Shown: positions 7,003-14,211 of the stretch, piece after piece | Layout of the letters: the number at the start of each line of letters is the position of its first letter | Position numbering within the stretch: position 1 is the stretch's first letter | Assembly (NCBI GenBank): GCA_023398615.1 | Contig: JAEWSD010000012.1 | Coordinates: 1-15,607 of the forward strand | DNA: 15,607 bases | Source: Bacillota bacterium | GTDB taxonomy: Bacteria > Bacillota > Clostridia > Lachnospirales > Lachnospiraceae | Direction: 5' to 3' | Notes under the pieces: model-generated | Told to the model about the DNA's origin: nothing | Database searches by the model: none | The model's input: the letters and a program-made list of their open reading frames with translations, nothing else | Made by a program: the position numbers and the translations under genes

Positions 7003-7098
7003 GAGGTTGAAAGAAAATTCGACCAGAAAGGAATGCCACATATAGATTCTTTCAACTTTACATTTGTGGCTCTGGCACATCTGCTTGCGGATGTGCCA
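7003..7098 (+). promoter_or_regulatory. Structured spacer between modA and modB (two strong stem-loops)
   Basis: The 130-bp spacer can fold into two hairpins. Stem A pairs GTTGAAAGAA (7006-7015) with TTCTTTCAAC (7047-7056), extendable by three outer pairs to 7003/7059. Stem B pairs TGGCACATC (7073-7081) perfectly with GATGTGCCA (7090-7098), extendable inward to close a CTTG tetraloop. Stem B ends 16 nt before the modB start and has no U run after it, so it is not a plain terminator. Hairpins after a binding-protein gene often protect its mRNA and lower expression of the permease genes; a ligand-sensing leader is also conceivable. Confidence 0.5.
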
Positions 7099-7114
7099 TG
7101 AAGCGGGTATAAAC

Positions 7115-7789
7115 ATGGATATCCAGCCAATATTGATATCATTGAAAACAGCTTCATTATCTATATTTATCACCTTTTTCCTCGGACTTTTCTTTGCATG
7201 GCTGATAGCGGGACTAAGGAACGGAGTGTTAAAAAATATATTGGACGGGATACTGGTATTACCTTTGGTACTCCCTCCTACAGTTGCAGGCTTTATGCTG
7301 CTGTATACTTTCGGGGTCAGGCGGCCGGTCGGCCGGTTCCTGCTGGATTATTTCGGTGTAAAGATCGCCTTTTCCTGGGGAGCCACAGTGTTAGCCGCAG
7401 CCGTAATGTCGTTCCCGCTGATGTACCGTTCCGCCAGAGGGGCATTCGAGCAGGCGGATCCGAATCTGATCCATGCGGCCAGGACTCTCGGAATGTCCGA
7501 ATGGAAGATATTCTGGCGGGTATTGATGCCGGTTTCGATGCCCGGTGTCATTGGAGGCGGTATTCTGGCCTTTGCAAGAGGACTTGGCGAATTTGGCGCA
7601 ACTGCCATGATTGCGGGAAACATTGCAGGGAAGACAAGGACGATTCCGCTTGCCGTCTATTCCGCGGTGGCGGCCGGTGACATGGAGACGGCCGGTAAAT
7701 ATGTCATTATAATTATGGCTCTGGCCCTGCTGATCATTATATCCATGAACTATGCGGTCACCGGAGGAAGATATACACGGAAATCGTGA
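7115..7789 (+). CDS. modB: Molybdate ABC transporter permease
   Basis: A 224-residue inner-membrane permease. Hydrophobic segments lie at about 8-32, 43-66, 86-104, 143-165 and 196-214. The cytoplasmic EAA loop that contacts the ATPase is 'HAARTLGMSEWKIFWRVLMPVSMPGVIGG' (about 120-148), followed by 'GLGEFGATAMIAGNI', a strong ModB/CysT-type signature. The open frame extends upstream to an ATG at 7064, but that extension would be encoded by the hairpin region and adds a non-membrane stretch; ATG 7115 gives the usual short N-terminus (MDIQPILISLKTA). Its ribosome binding site is weak (GAAGCGG near 7100-7106), so translation may depend on the upstream structure. The stop overlaps an alternative GTG of modC. 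Confidence 0.92.
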   Translation: MDIQPILISLKTASLSIFITFFLGLFFAWLIAGLRNGVLKNILDGILVLPLVLPPTVAGFMLLYTFGVRRPVGRFLLDYFGVKIAFSWGATVLAAAVMSFPLMYRSARGAFEQADPNLIHAARTLGMSEWKIFWRVLMPVSMPGVIGGGILAFARGLGEFGATAMIAGNIAGKTRTIPLAVYSAVAAGDMETAGKYVIIIMALALLIIISMNYAVTGGRYTRKS

Positions 7790-7803
7790 AGAAAGGCGTA
7801 GCA

Positions 7804-8871
7804 ATGAGCCTGAGTGTTGATATTACGAAGAAATACAGAGATTTTTCACTTAACATAAAATTTGAAAGTGCGGACGGCACGCTGGGAATTCTCGGTGCCT
7901 CGGGATGCGGGAAAAGCCTGACCTTAAAGTCGATTGCCGGCATCCTGACGCCGGACCGCGGACGGATTATACTGAACGGAAGGGTACTGTTTGACTCCGA
8001 CAGAAGGATTAATCTTCCTCCGCAAAAGAGAAATGTAGGATACCTGTTTCAGAACTATGCACTTTTTCCGAATATGACGGTAGAGCAGAATATCGAAACA
8101 GGTGTCCGCGGAAATAAAACCGGGAAACGCAGTAAAGTGAGTGAGATGGTGAAGGCATTCCGGCTGGAGGGCCTGGAGAAGCTGTATCCGGCACAGCTGT
8201 CGGGCGGACAGCAGCAAAGGGTGGCGCTTGCCAGAATAATGGCCTCCAATGCGGACATCCTATTGCTGGATGAACCGCTTTCCGCATTGGATTACTACCT
8301 GAAGGAGCAATTAAAGGAACAGCTGCTCGAGATGCTTCATATCTACCGGAAGGAAGCTATCCTGGTTACCCATGACAGGGATGAAGCTTTCAGCCTGTGC
8401 AAAAATATTATCATAATGGATAAGGGACGGCTTATCTGTATCGGAAACTTAAAGGATATCTTTGCCGATCCGAAGTATCTGTCGGCGGCAAGACTTACAG
8501 GCTGCAAGAATATTTCCAGGGCAGAAAAAAAATCGGATCATGAGCTGTATGCAAACGATTGGGATGTGACACTTTGCATAAAAGGAGAGGTTCCGGACAG
8601 CTTAAGCCATGTGGGAATACGGGCTCATTATCTGAAAGCGGTATCCGAAGGGCAGCGGCTTAACAATGTAATAGAACCGGAGCTGGTTACCGTGATGGAA
8701 AGCCCATTTGAAATAAACCTGATAGTTCAGAACAGAAACAGCCGCAGCAAAGCAGAAAATAGTAAAATCTGGTGGAAGCTTACGAAAGAACAGTGGTATA
8801 ACGATTTAAACGGCGAACTGCCTGCATATATTGCCTTGCCTTCGGAAGAGGTTCTTTTGTTAACAAAGTAA
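7804..8871 (+). CDS. modC: Molybdate ABC transporter ATP-binding protein
   Basis: About 355 residues. All ATPase motifs are present: Walker A GASGCGKS (31-38), Q-loop at Q83 in LFQNYALFP, signature LSGGQQQRVALAR (132-144), Walker B ILLLDEP (152-158), D-loop SALD and H190 in LVTHDRDEA. The C-terminal 130 residues carry a TOBE/Mop-like regulatory part with 'VGIRAHYLKAV'; only loosely similar to the classical molybdate-binding Mop domain, so feedback inhibition by molybdate is uncertain. A GTG at 7786 overlapping the modB stop would also open the frame, but AAAGG at 7792-7796 sits 7 nt before ATG 7804, which I prefer. With ModA and ModB it forms the importer that supplies the rest of the operon with molybdate. 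Confidence 0.92.
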   Translation: MSLSVDITKKYRDFSLNIKFESADGTLGILGASGCGKSLTLKSIAGILTPDRGRIILNGRVLFDSDRRINLPPQKRNVGYLFQNYALFPNMTVEQNIETGVRGNKTGKRSKVSEMVKAFRLEGLEKLYPAQLSGGQQQRVALARIMASNADILLLDEPLSALDYYLKEQLKEQLLEMLHIYRKEAILVTHDRDEAFSLCKNIIIMDKGRLICIGNLKDIFADPKYLSAARLTGCKNISRAEKKSDHELYANDWDVTLCIKGEVPDSLSHVGIRAHYLKAVSEGQRLNNVIEPELVTVMESPFEINLIVQNRNSRSKAENSKIWWKLTKEQWYNDLNGELPAYIALPSEEVLLLTK

Positions 8872-8904
8872 AGCTTTAACAGCAAGGAAAGGATGATGGG
8901 TATC

Positions 8905-9396
8905 ATGAGTCAGCTGACACATTTTGACGGGGAAGGAAATGCAGTAATGGTTGATGTGTCCGGTAAGGATACAACGGTCCGGACTGCGGTTGCCAAAGGG
9001 AAAATCCTGGTGAATCAGGAGATAATGGAGGCGGTCATTCATCACAGGGCGGAAAAGGGAGATGTTCTTGGAGTTGCTAGAGTGGCAGGGATAATGGCCG
9101 CCAAGCAAACCTCCTCTCTGATACCCATGTGCCATCCGCTGTATCTGTCGAACTGCTCCGTGGATTTTGAGACGGACAGGGAAGCAGGCGCAATAACCGC
9201 AGTGTGTACGGCAAAAACACAGGGACAGACCGGGGTGGAGATGGAAAGCCTGACCGGGGTTACCGTCGCACTTTTGACAATATATGATATGTGTAAGGCA
9301 ATGGACAAGACAATGGAGATAACAGACATTCACCTGGTCAGTAAATCGGGCGGAAAAAGCGGGGATTTTATTAATGAAGGACAAAAGAGGCCGTGA
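8905..9396 (+). CDS. moaC: Cyclic pyranopterin monophosphate synthase MoaC
   Basis: A 163-residue MoaC, full length. It converts the MoaA product (3',8-cyclo-GTP) into cyclic pyranopterin monophosphate, the first stable intermediate of Moco synthesis. Motifs: 'LTHFDGEGNAVMVDVSGK', 'KGDVLGVARVAGIMAAK', 'LIPMCHPLYLS', 'TGVEMESLTGVTVALLTIYDMCKAMDK' (with the catalytic Asp and Lys) and 'KSGGKSGDF'. In-frame ATGs at 8893 and 8896 precede the chosen one; ATG 8905 yields the N-terminus MSQLTHF, identical to E. coli MoaC, while 8893 abuts the ribosome binding site AAGGAAAGG (8884-8892). ATG 8896 remains possible from spacing alone. The last 23 bases overlap moaA, pointing to translational coupling of the two consecutive steps. 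Confidence 0.96.
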   Translation: MSQLTHFDGEGNAVMVDVSGKDTTVRTAVAKGKILVNQEIMEAVIHHRAEKGDVLGVARVAGIMAAKQTSSLIPMCHPLYLSNCSVDFETDREAGAITAVCTAKTQGQTGVEMESLTGVTVALLTIYDMCKAMDKTMEITDIHLVSKSGGKSGDFINEGQKRP

Positions 9397-10357
9397 AATT
9401 AATTATATAAGAATATCGGTAACAGACCGGTGTAATCTGCGCTGTATTTACTGCATGCCCGAACAGGGTGTTCCCTGTATGAGCCATAAGGATATATTGA
9501 CGTTTGAAGAGATTGAGCGGCTTTTAAGAATCCTTGCAAAGCTCGGGATTACCAGAGTAAAAATAACCGGAGGCGAACCTCTGGTGCGGAAAAACTGTAA
9601 CGTACTGGTCGATAAGATACATCGTATTGCAGGGATAGAATCCGTTACTATGACAACGAACGGGGTATTGCTGCCGCAATATCTGGATGAACTGGTGAAA
9701 GCGGGCCTTACCGCCGTAAATATCAGTCTTGATGCTGCGGATTCCGCCAATTATGAGAGAATAACGAAGAGAAATCATTGGACGGAGGCTATGGCAGGAA
9801 TCCGGGCGGCTCTAAAGTATCCTGACCTTCGGGTAAAAATCAATTGTGTTCCCATAAAGGGAGTAAATGAGCGGGATATCATCAAAATTGCAGAGCTGGC
9901 AAGGGAGAATCCCATTCACGTCCGTTTTATAGAAATGATGCCGATAGGACCCGGAAAGGATTTTGGATATATGGGTGAGGAGGAAGTGAAAAAGGTGTTG
10001 GAGGACAGCTTTGGGATGCTTTCTCCTGTTCCCGACAAATTAGGGAACGGCCCGGCGAATTATTACCAGGCCCCGGATTTTATGGGGAGGATTGGATTTA
10101 TCAGTGCGCGAACTCACAAATTCTGTGGCAGCTGCAACCGGATACGGCTGACCTCGGACGGCTTTTTAAAAACCTGTCTGCAATATGACAGCGGGTGCGG
10201 CTTAAAGCAGGCATTGCGCGACGGCACTGACGATGAAGAAATAAAAGCAATGATTGAAAAGACTGTTTCGGAAAAGCCGGCCTGTCATCATTTTGAGAAC
10301 AGGGAAGGCCGGGGAGACAGGATAGAGTACAGAACCATGAACGATATAGGAGGTTAG
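9374..10357 (+). CDS. moaA: GTP 3',8-cyclase MoaA (radical SAM)
   Basis: A 327-residue radical SAM enzyme that starts molybdopterin synthesis from GTP. The N-terminal cluster motif is C20-x3-C24-x2-C27 in 'VTDRCNLRCIYCMP'; the SAM-binding 'ITGGEPLVR' follows, then 'TTNGVLL' and 'NISLDAAD'. The second, C-terminal [4Fe-4S] site that holds GTP is C251-x2-C254-x13-C268 ('FCGSCNRIRLTSDGFLKTCL'). The protein ends MNDIGG, the Gly-Gly tail that MoaA needs for activity. ATG 9374 lies inside the moaC coding region with GGGGA at 9361-9365, 8 nt upstream. The codons of the terminal Gly-Gly also form the ribosome binding site of the next gene. Confidence 0.97.
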   Translation: MKDKRGREINYIRISVTDRCNLRCIYCMPEQGVPCMSHKDILTFEEIERLLRILAKLGITRVKITGGEPLVRKNCNVLVDKIHRIAGIESVTMTTNGVLLPQYLDELVKAGLTAVNISLDAADSANYERITKRNHWTEAMAGIRAALKYPDLRVKINCVPIKGVNERDIIKIAELARENPIHVRFIEMMPIGPGKDFGYMGEEEVKKVLEDSFGMLSPVPDKLGNGPANYYQAPDFMGRIGFISARTHKFCGSCNRIRLTSDGFLKTCLQYDSGCGLKQALRDGTDDEEIKAMIEKTVSEKPACHHFENREGRGDRIEYRTMNDIGG

Positions 10358-10362
10358 CGGCT

Positions 10363-11277
10363 ATGGGCAGAGTATGTGCGGTATGCACCAGCGACAGGAA
10401 AGGGACGCAGAAAACAAATATCGGCAAGGCGGAATTCATCGAAAATTACGGCATACGAAACGATGCACATGCCGGGAACTGGCATCGCCAGATCAGCCTT
10501 TTATCCCTCGAAAGGATCGAAGCCTTCCGGGCGAAAGGAATCGAGATAGCCTACGGCGCCTTCGGGGAAAATCTTGTGGTGCAGGGCATCGACTTTGCAA
10601 GGCTTCCGGTTGGGACAAAGCTCCAATGCGGGGATGTCCTTCTTGAGCTTACACAGATCGGCAAGGAATGCCATAATGAATGTGAGATATTCCGAAAGGT
10701 CGGAGACTGTATCATGCCAAGAGAAGGGGTATTTGCCAGGGTCCTTAACGGCGGTGTGATCGAAGTCGGGGATGAACTTAATGTGATAATGCGCGTAGCG
10801 GTTATCACGTCCAGTGATTCCGGATATGCGGGAAAGAGAGAGGACTTGAGCGGCCCTGCTATTAAGGAAATTGTTGAAGCAAACGGTTATGAGGTAGTCA
10901 CCATGATTATTTTACCTGATAAGAAGGACATGCTGAAAGAGGAGATGATTCGTATCTGCGATCAGGGCCTGGCGGATTTAATACTTACCACCGGCGGAAC
11001 CGGCCTGTCTCCGACCGATTGTATGCCGGAAGCGACCGAAGAGGCCGGGGAGAGGAGAGTTCCCGGAATACCGGAAGCAATACGTGGATACAGCATGCAG
11101 TATACCAAACGGGCCATGCTTTCCAGGGCAGCCTGTGTCACCAGAAAGTCCGCCTTGATATTGAATTTGCCGGGAAGTCCGAAGGCGGTGCGGGAATGTC
11201 TGGAATTTATATTGCCGGAGCTTGAGCACGGGTTACAGATCATGCTTGGGCGAACGGATAACTGTGCAAGAAAATAG
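10363..11277 (+). CDS. MOSC domain - MogA/MoaB fusion protein
   Basis: A 304-residue two-domain protein. Residues 1-142 are a MOSC domain (Moco sulfurase C-terminal type): 'NYGIRNDAHAGNWHRQISLLSLE', 'AFGENLVVQGIDFARLPVGT', and the cysteine-bearing 'GKECHNECEIFRKVGDCIMPREGVFARVLNGG' (C103, C107, C116). Residues 143-304 are a MogA/MoaB domain that adenylates molybdopterin: 'RVAVITSSDSGYAGKREDLSGPAI', 'ILTTGGTGLSPTDCMPEAT' (209-224) and 'LNLPGSPKAVRECLEFILPEL'. A methionine (M143, ATG 10789) stands exactly at the junction, but no ribosome binding site is well placed before it, so one fused product is likely. AGGAGG at 10348-10353, inside the moaA tail, lies 9 nt from ATG 10363. Known fusion type in clostridia. 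The MOSC part presumably moves sulfur, or in this context perhaps selenium, to the cofactor; that is inference. Confidence 0.92.
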   Translation: MGRVCAVCTSDRKGTQKTNIGKAEFIENYGIRNDAHAGNWHRQISLLSLERIEAFRAKGIEIAYGAFGENLVVQGIDFARLPVGTKLQCGDVLLELTQIGKECHNECEIFRKVGDCIMPREGVFARVLNGGVIEVGDELNVIMRVAVITSSDSGYAGKREDLSGPAIKEIVEANGYEVVTMIILPDKKDMLKEEMIRICDQGLADLILTTGGTGLSPTDCMPEATEEAGERRVPGIPEAIRGYSMQYTKRAMLSRAACVTRKSALILNLPGSPKAVRECLEFILPELEHGLQIMLGRTDNCARK

Positions 11278-11294
11278 CGGAGACAGCCTCTGCT
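11276..11294 (-). terminator. Candidate terminator hairpin between converging genes
   Basis: AGCGGAG (11276-11282) can pair with CTCTGCT (11288-11294) around a 5-nt loop, one G-U pair. Reading the minus strand (end of selD) it is followed by ATTTTCTT, a modest U run, so it may terminate selD; on the plus strand no U run follows. It overlaps both stop codons in the 15-bp convergent gap. Stem is short and the evidence is weak. Confidence 0.3.
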
Positions 11295-12330
11295 AGTGAA
11301 TCAGCAAAGGCTTTTCCTTCCTATCCGTTACCTGGCCGATAATCCGGGCCCACGGTGTATATTGTTCCATACGGCTGAGGAATATCTTTGCATCCTGTTC
11401 CGGCAGGGAAAGCAATAAACCGCCGGAAGTCTGGGGATCTAACAGCAGATCCTTAAGATTTTGCGGCAGCAGATTTTTGTACAGGAACTTGTCATTTAGA
11501 TATTCCAGGTTATTATACATTCCTTCGGGGATAATACCCAGGGATGCAAAATCCGGTGCTCCTTCAATTACCGGGACCTTGCCGGAATATATTTCAATCG
11601 TTTTGCCGCTCCCGGAAGCCATCTCGTAGCTGTGACCGATAAGGCTGAACCCCGTCACATCGGTGCAGGAATGTACCTTCAGCCCATTCATGGACTGCCT
11701 GGCATATTTATTCAGGGTGGACATGATACCGATAATCTCCTTCTGCCCGGCCTCATCCAGCATACCGGCTTTTGCTGCGGTATTCATAATACCGATGCCG
11801 ATAGGCTTCGTTAACACCACGACGTCACCGGCTTTGGCGGTGCTGTTCGTCAGAATATCATTAGGGTGAGCAAAGCCGGTTACACACAGCCCGTATTTGG
11901 GTGTGGGGTCCGAGATAGTATGCCCTCCCGCAACGACGGCTCCTGCTTCCTGTACCTTGGAATATCCTCCTTCCAGAATGCTTTGCATTACCGAAATCTC
12001 CAGGCAGGACGGAAAGCACATTAAATTCATGGCAGTTGCAGGGTCCGCCCCCATTGCATAGATATCACTTAAGGCATTGGCGGCCGCAATCTGGCCGAAG
12101 GCATATGGATCGTCCACCATAGGGGGAAAGAAGTCTACCGTCTGGATGGCGGCAACAGAATCATTAATCCTGTAAACACAGGCATCATCACTGGTTTCAA
12201 AACCTACAAGAAGGTTTTGGTCTTGAAATTTGGGAAGCTTATTCAATACGTTATGAAGAATACCGGGACCTATTTTTGCGGCACAGCCGGAGGTCTTCAC
12301 CAAACTGGTAAGCGGTACATTTTTTTTCAA
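11293..12330 (-). CDS. selD: Selenophosphate synthetase SelD, cysteine form
   Basis: A 345-residue SelD, which makes selenophosphate from selenide and ATP. Active-site segment 'KTSGCAAKIGPG' holds C16 (the position of E. coli C17, selenocysteine in many clostridia) and K19. The codon for C16 is TGT, so it is a true cysteine form. The second cysteine of E. coli (C19) is alanine here. ATP and metal-binding pieces follow: 'ETSDDACVYRIND', 'QTVDFFPPMVDDPYAFGQIAAANALSDIYAMGADP', 'VVAGGHTISDP', 'TDVTGFSLIGH' and 'LLDPQTSGGLL'. Start is TTG 12330; on the coding strand AAAGGATG precedes it with 8 nt spacing, and the ATGs in between run into a stop. It is transcribed away from the lysR-yqeC-yqeB-yedF group. 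No selA, selB, tRNA-Sec or in-frame TGA gene is in view, fitting use of selenophosphate for a labile selenium cofactor. Confidence 0.96.
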   Translation of the reverse strand: MKKNVPLTSLVKTSGCAAKIGPGILHNVLNKLPKFQDQNLLVGFETSDDACVYRINDSVAAIQTVDFFPPMVDDPYAFGQIAAANALSDIYAMGADPATAMNLMCFPSCLEISVMQSILEGGYSKVQEAGAVVAGGHTISDPTPKYGLCVTGFAHPNDILTNSTAKAGDVVVLTKPIGIGIMNTAAKAGMLDEAGQKEIIGIMSTLNKYARQSMNGLKVHSCTDVTGFSLIGHSYEMASGSGKTIEIYSGKVPVIEGAPDFASLGIIPEGMYNNLEYLNDKFLYKNLLPQNLKDLLLDPQTSGGLLLSLPEQDAKIFLSRMEQYTPWARIIGQVTDRKEKPLLIH

Positions 12331-12369
12331 ATAAGATACATCCTTTCCATATCAAACGAAGTGTGAAAA

Positions 12370-12393
12370 AGTCTAGTAAGTCTAGTATTACTA
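12370..12393. promoter_or_regulatory. Operator-like repeats between selD and lysR
   Basis: A perfect tandem 9-mer, AGTCTAGTA at 12370-12378 and again at 12379-12387, runs into an 11-bp dyad TAGTATTACTA at 12383-12393. It lies in the 157-bp divergent spacer, about 40 bp from the selD start and just upstream of the candidate lysR -35. LysR-type proteins typically bind such dyads next to their own gene, so this is a plausible binding site controlling both directions. No consensus for this LysR group is known to me. Confidence 0.4.
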
Positions 12394-12401
12394 TAACATA
12401 A

Positions 12402-12431
12402 TTGACGAAAATATGGTACAAATATTCATAT
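12402..12431 (+). promoter_or_regulatory. Candidate lysR promoter
   Basis: TTGACG at 12402-12407 matches a sigma-A -35 at 5 of 6. The best -10 is TCATAT (12426-12431, 18-nt spacing) or TTCATA (17-nt), both imperfect. The region is AT-rich and ends 57 bp before the lysR start. Tentative. Confidence 0.3.
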
Positions 12432-12487
12432 AAATTAAAAAACAAGGAACGACTGTTATCAAAATTACAGGAAAGGCAGACGGCTAT

Positions 12488-13393
12488 ATGGAATTAAAGC
12501 AGTTGGAGGCTTTTATAAAAGTGGTTGAATTACAGAGCTTTTCTCAGGCTGCCAAAAGTTTATATCTTACCCAGCCTACGGTCAGTGCACATGTTTCTTC
12601 GCTGGAAAGGGAGCTATGTGCCAGACTTTTGGAACGTACGACAAAAACCGTTACTACCACGGCTTCCGGAGAAAAACTGTATAAGTATGCAAAAGAGATA
12701 CTTGAACTGAGGGAGGATATCCACAGGGAATTCAAGGTGGAGGCTTCGGTTGGGGAACGGATTGAGATTGCGGGTTCTACCATACCGTCGCAGCATATCT
12801 TGCCGGAGTTGATTCCTGCCTTCCAAAAGCTAAACAAAGGGGTTTACTTTTCCATCAACCAGGGAGACAGCCGGTATGTGATTGAAGAAGTACTGAGGCA
12901 TAAGGCGGATATCGGATTCGTAGGCATGAAAGAAAGCAATGACAGGCTGCAGTATATCCCGTTTTATGAGGACAGGCTGGTTATTATCGCACCGAATGAA
13001 AAGAGGTATCGGGAGCTTTTGCAAAGTGACAGTCCCTTGGAGGAACTGATGAAGGGACCGGTCATATTAAGAGAGAACGGCTCCGGGACAAGGAAGGCCG
13101 CGGAAGAGTTCCTTGAAGAGAAAAAAGTAGATGTGGGGAAACTGAATGTAGTTGCCAGAATAAACGATCAGGAGATAATCAAGAGATCCGTGTGCAAAGG
13201 GATGGGAATATCGATTCTGTCACAAAAGGCGGCCCTGGACTATGCGCTTGCAGGGAAGCTGCTGGTTTACGAACCCGCAGGCGACCCGATTGTCAGGAAG
13301 CTGTATATTGTATTTGAGAGAAACAAGAAGTTCAGCTCTGTTGAGAAAAGGTTCGTCGAATTCTGCTGTACCTTTTATCAGGACAGAAAATAG
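12488..13393 (+). CDS. LysR-type regulator, selenium-metabolism/CysB-like group
   Basis: A 301-residue LysR protein. The winged helix-turn-helix covers residues 1-60: 'LKQLEAFIKVVELQSFSQAAKSLYLTQPTVSAHVSSLERELCARLLERTTKTVTTTASGEKLYKYAKEIL'. Residues 88-295 form the periplasmic-binding-like effector domain, starting 'RIEIAGSTIPSQHILPELIPAFQKLNKGVYFSINQGDS', a CysB/CysL-like style that in that group senses reduced-sulfur precursors. The sequence style and the position beside selD, yqeC, yqeB and yedF fit the family NCBI names selenium metabolism-associated LysR regulator. ATG 12488 has GGAAAGG at 12470-12476. It likely controls the divergent selD and its own downstream genes, possibly sensing a selenium compound; effector identity is inference. 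Confidence 0.9.
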   Translation: MELKQLEAFIKVVELQSFSQAAKSLYLTQPTVSAHVSSLERELCARLLERTTKTVTTTASGEKLYKYAKEILELREDIHREFKVEASVGERIEIAGSTIPSQHILPELIPAFQKLNKGVYFSINQGDSRYVIEEVLRHKADIGFVGMKESNDRLQYIPFYEDRLVIIAPNEKRYRELLQSDSPLEELMKGPVILRENGSGTRKAAEEFLEEKKVDVGKLNVVARINDQEIIKRSVCKGMGISILSQKAALDYALAGKLLVYEPAGDPIVRKLYIVFERNKKFSSVEKRFVEFCCTFYQDRK

Positions 13394-13431
13394 AATGTGA
13401 AGCGGCCTGGGGTGAATAGGGAGGTATAGCT

Positions 13432-14175
13432 ATGAGGGTGATTTTACCGGGTAATTCTAAATGGCAGGAGAACCCGTCCCTTCTTAATGTATTGGGATTG
13501 GACGGTATGAAGCCGCCGGTCGTTTCTGTCGTCGGAGCCGGAGGAAAAACGAGCACGATAGAATATTTGGCGGAGGAATATAGAATACTGAACAGGAAAG
13601 CAATTGTGACCACGACGACGCATATGTACCGGCCTTCCGGCTGGAACTGGTGCCGGGAGGATAACATACGGGCTGTGGAGGATGCTCTTAAGACAGGCAG
13701 TGTATTGTGGATAGGCTTACCGTTTGGTGAAGATAAGATTTCATCTCCGGCCCTTCCGTTATTGAATTACCTGAGGGAGAAAGGGATTCCGCTCCTGGTT
13801 GAAGCAGACGGTGCCAGACGGCTTCCTTTTAAGGTACCGGGAGAAAAGGAGCCTGTGGTATTGCCGTACAGTAATATGGTAATAGGAATCCTCGGTATGG
13901 ATGCATTAGGCAGGCCGATTCGGGAGGTAAGCTTCCGCCCCTCGCTTACCGCAGAGTATCTTAAGAAACCAGAGGATGCACTGATAACGGAAGAGGATTA
14001 TGTGAAAGTAATTACGGGCCGTCACGGGCTTCGTAAGAACGTTGCCGGTGATATGGAGTATGCCGTTATCTTAAATAAGACAGATGACGATCAAAGGCAA
14101 AAGGGTGCGGCTGCCATCCGAAGTATGCTTAAGGAGCAGGGAATACAAAAGGTTTATCTTACATCGCATATTTAG
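13432..14175 (+). CDS. yqeC: Selenium-dependent hydroxylase accessory protein YqeC
   Basis: A 247-residue protein with an N-terminal nucleotide-binding loop 'VVSVVGAGGKTSTIEYLAEE' (GAGGKTS, 35-41), then 'KAIVTTTTHMYRP', 'PLLVEADGARRLPFKVPGEKEPVVLP' and 'YAVILNKTDD', the last resembling the NKxD base-specificity motif of G proteins. This is the YqeC family, one of the marker genes of the SDMH trait together with yqeB and selD. Its biochemical function is not established; a P-loop NTPase helping selenium or cofactor insertion is a reasonable guess. GGGAGG lies just upstream of ATG 13432 with normal spacing. It follows lysR by 38 bp and precedes yqeB by 36 bp, so the genes are probably one transcript. 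Confidence 0.93.
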   Translation: MRVILPGNSKWQENPSLLNVLGLDGMKPPVVSVVGAGGKTSTIEYLAEEYRILNRKAIVTTTTHMYRPSGWNWCREDNIRAVEDALKTGSVLWIGLPFGEDKISSPALPLLNYLREKGIPLLVEADGARRLPFKVPGEKEPVVLPYSNMVIGILGMDALGRPIREVSFRPSLTAEYLKKPEDALITEEDYVKVITGRHGLRKNVAGDMEYAVILNKTDDDQRQKGAAAIRSMLKEQGIQKVYLTSHI

Positions 14176-14211
14176 TTTGAAGGTAAGCGGATATGCAGGA
14201 GCGAGGTTACT

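Noticed and set aside
7064..7114. Upstream extension of modB from ATG 7064.
   Set aside because: The extra 17 residues are encoded by hairpin sequence, lack a ribosome binding site, and do not resemble ModB N-termini.
10789..10791. Internal ATG at the MOSC/MogA junction as a separate mogA start.
   Set aside because: The nearest GGGGA-like signal is about 15 nt upstream and the frame is uninterrupted, so a single fused protein is simpler.
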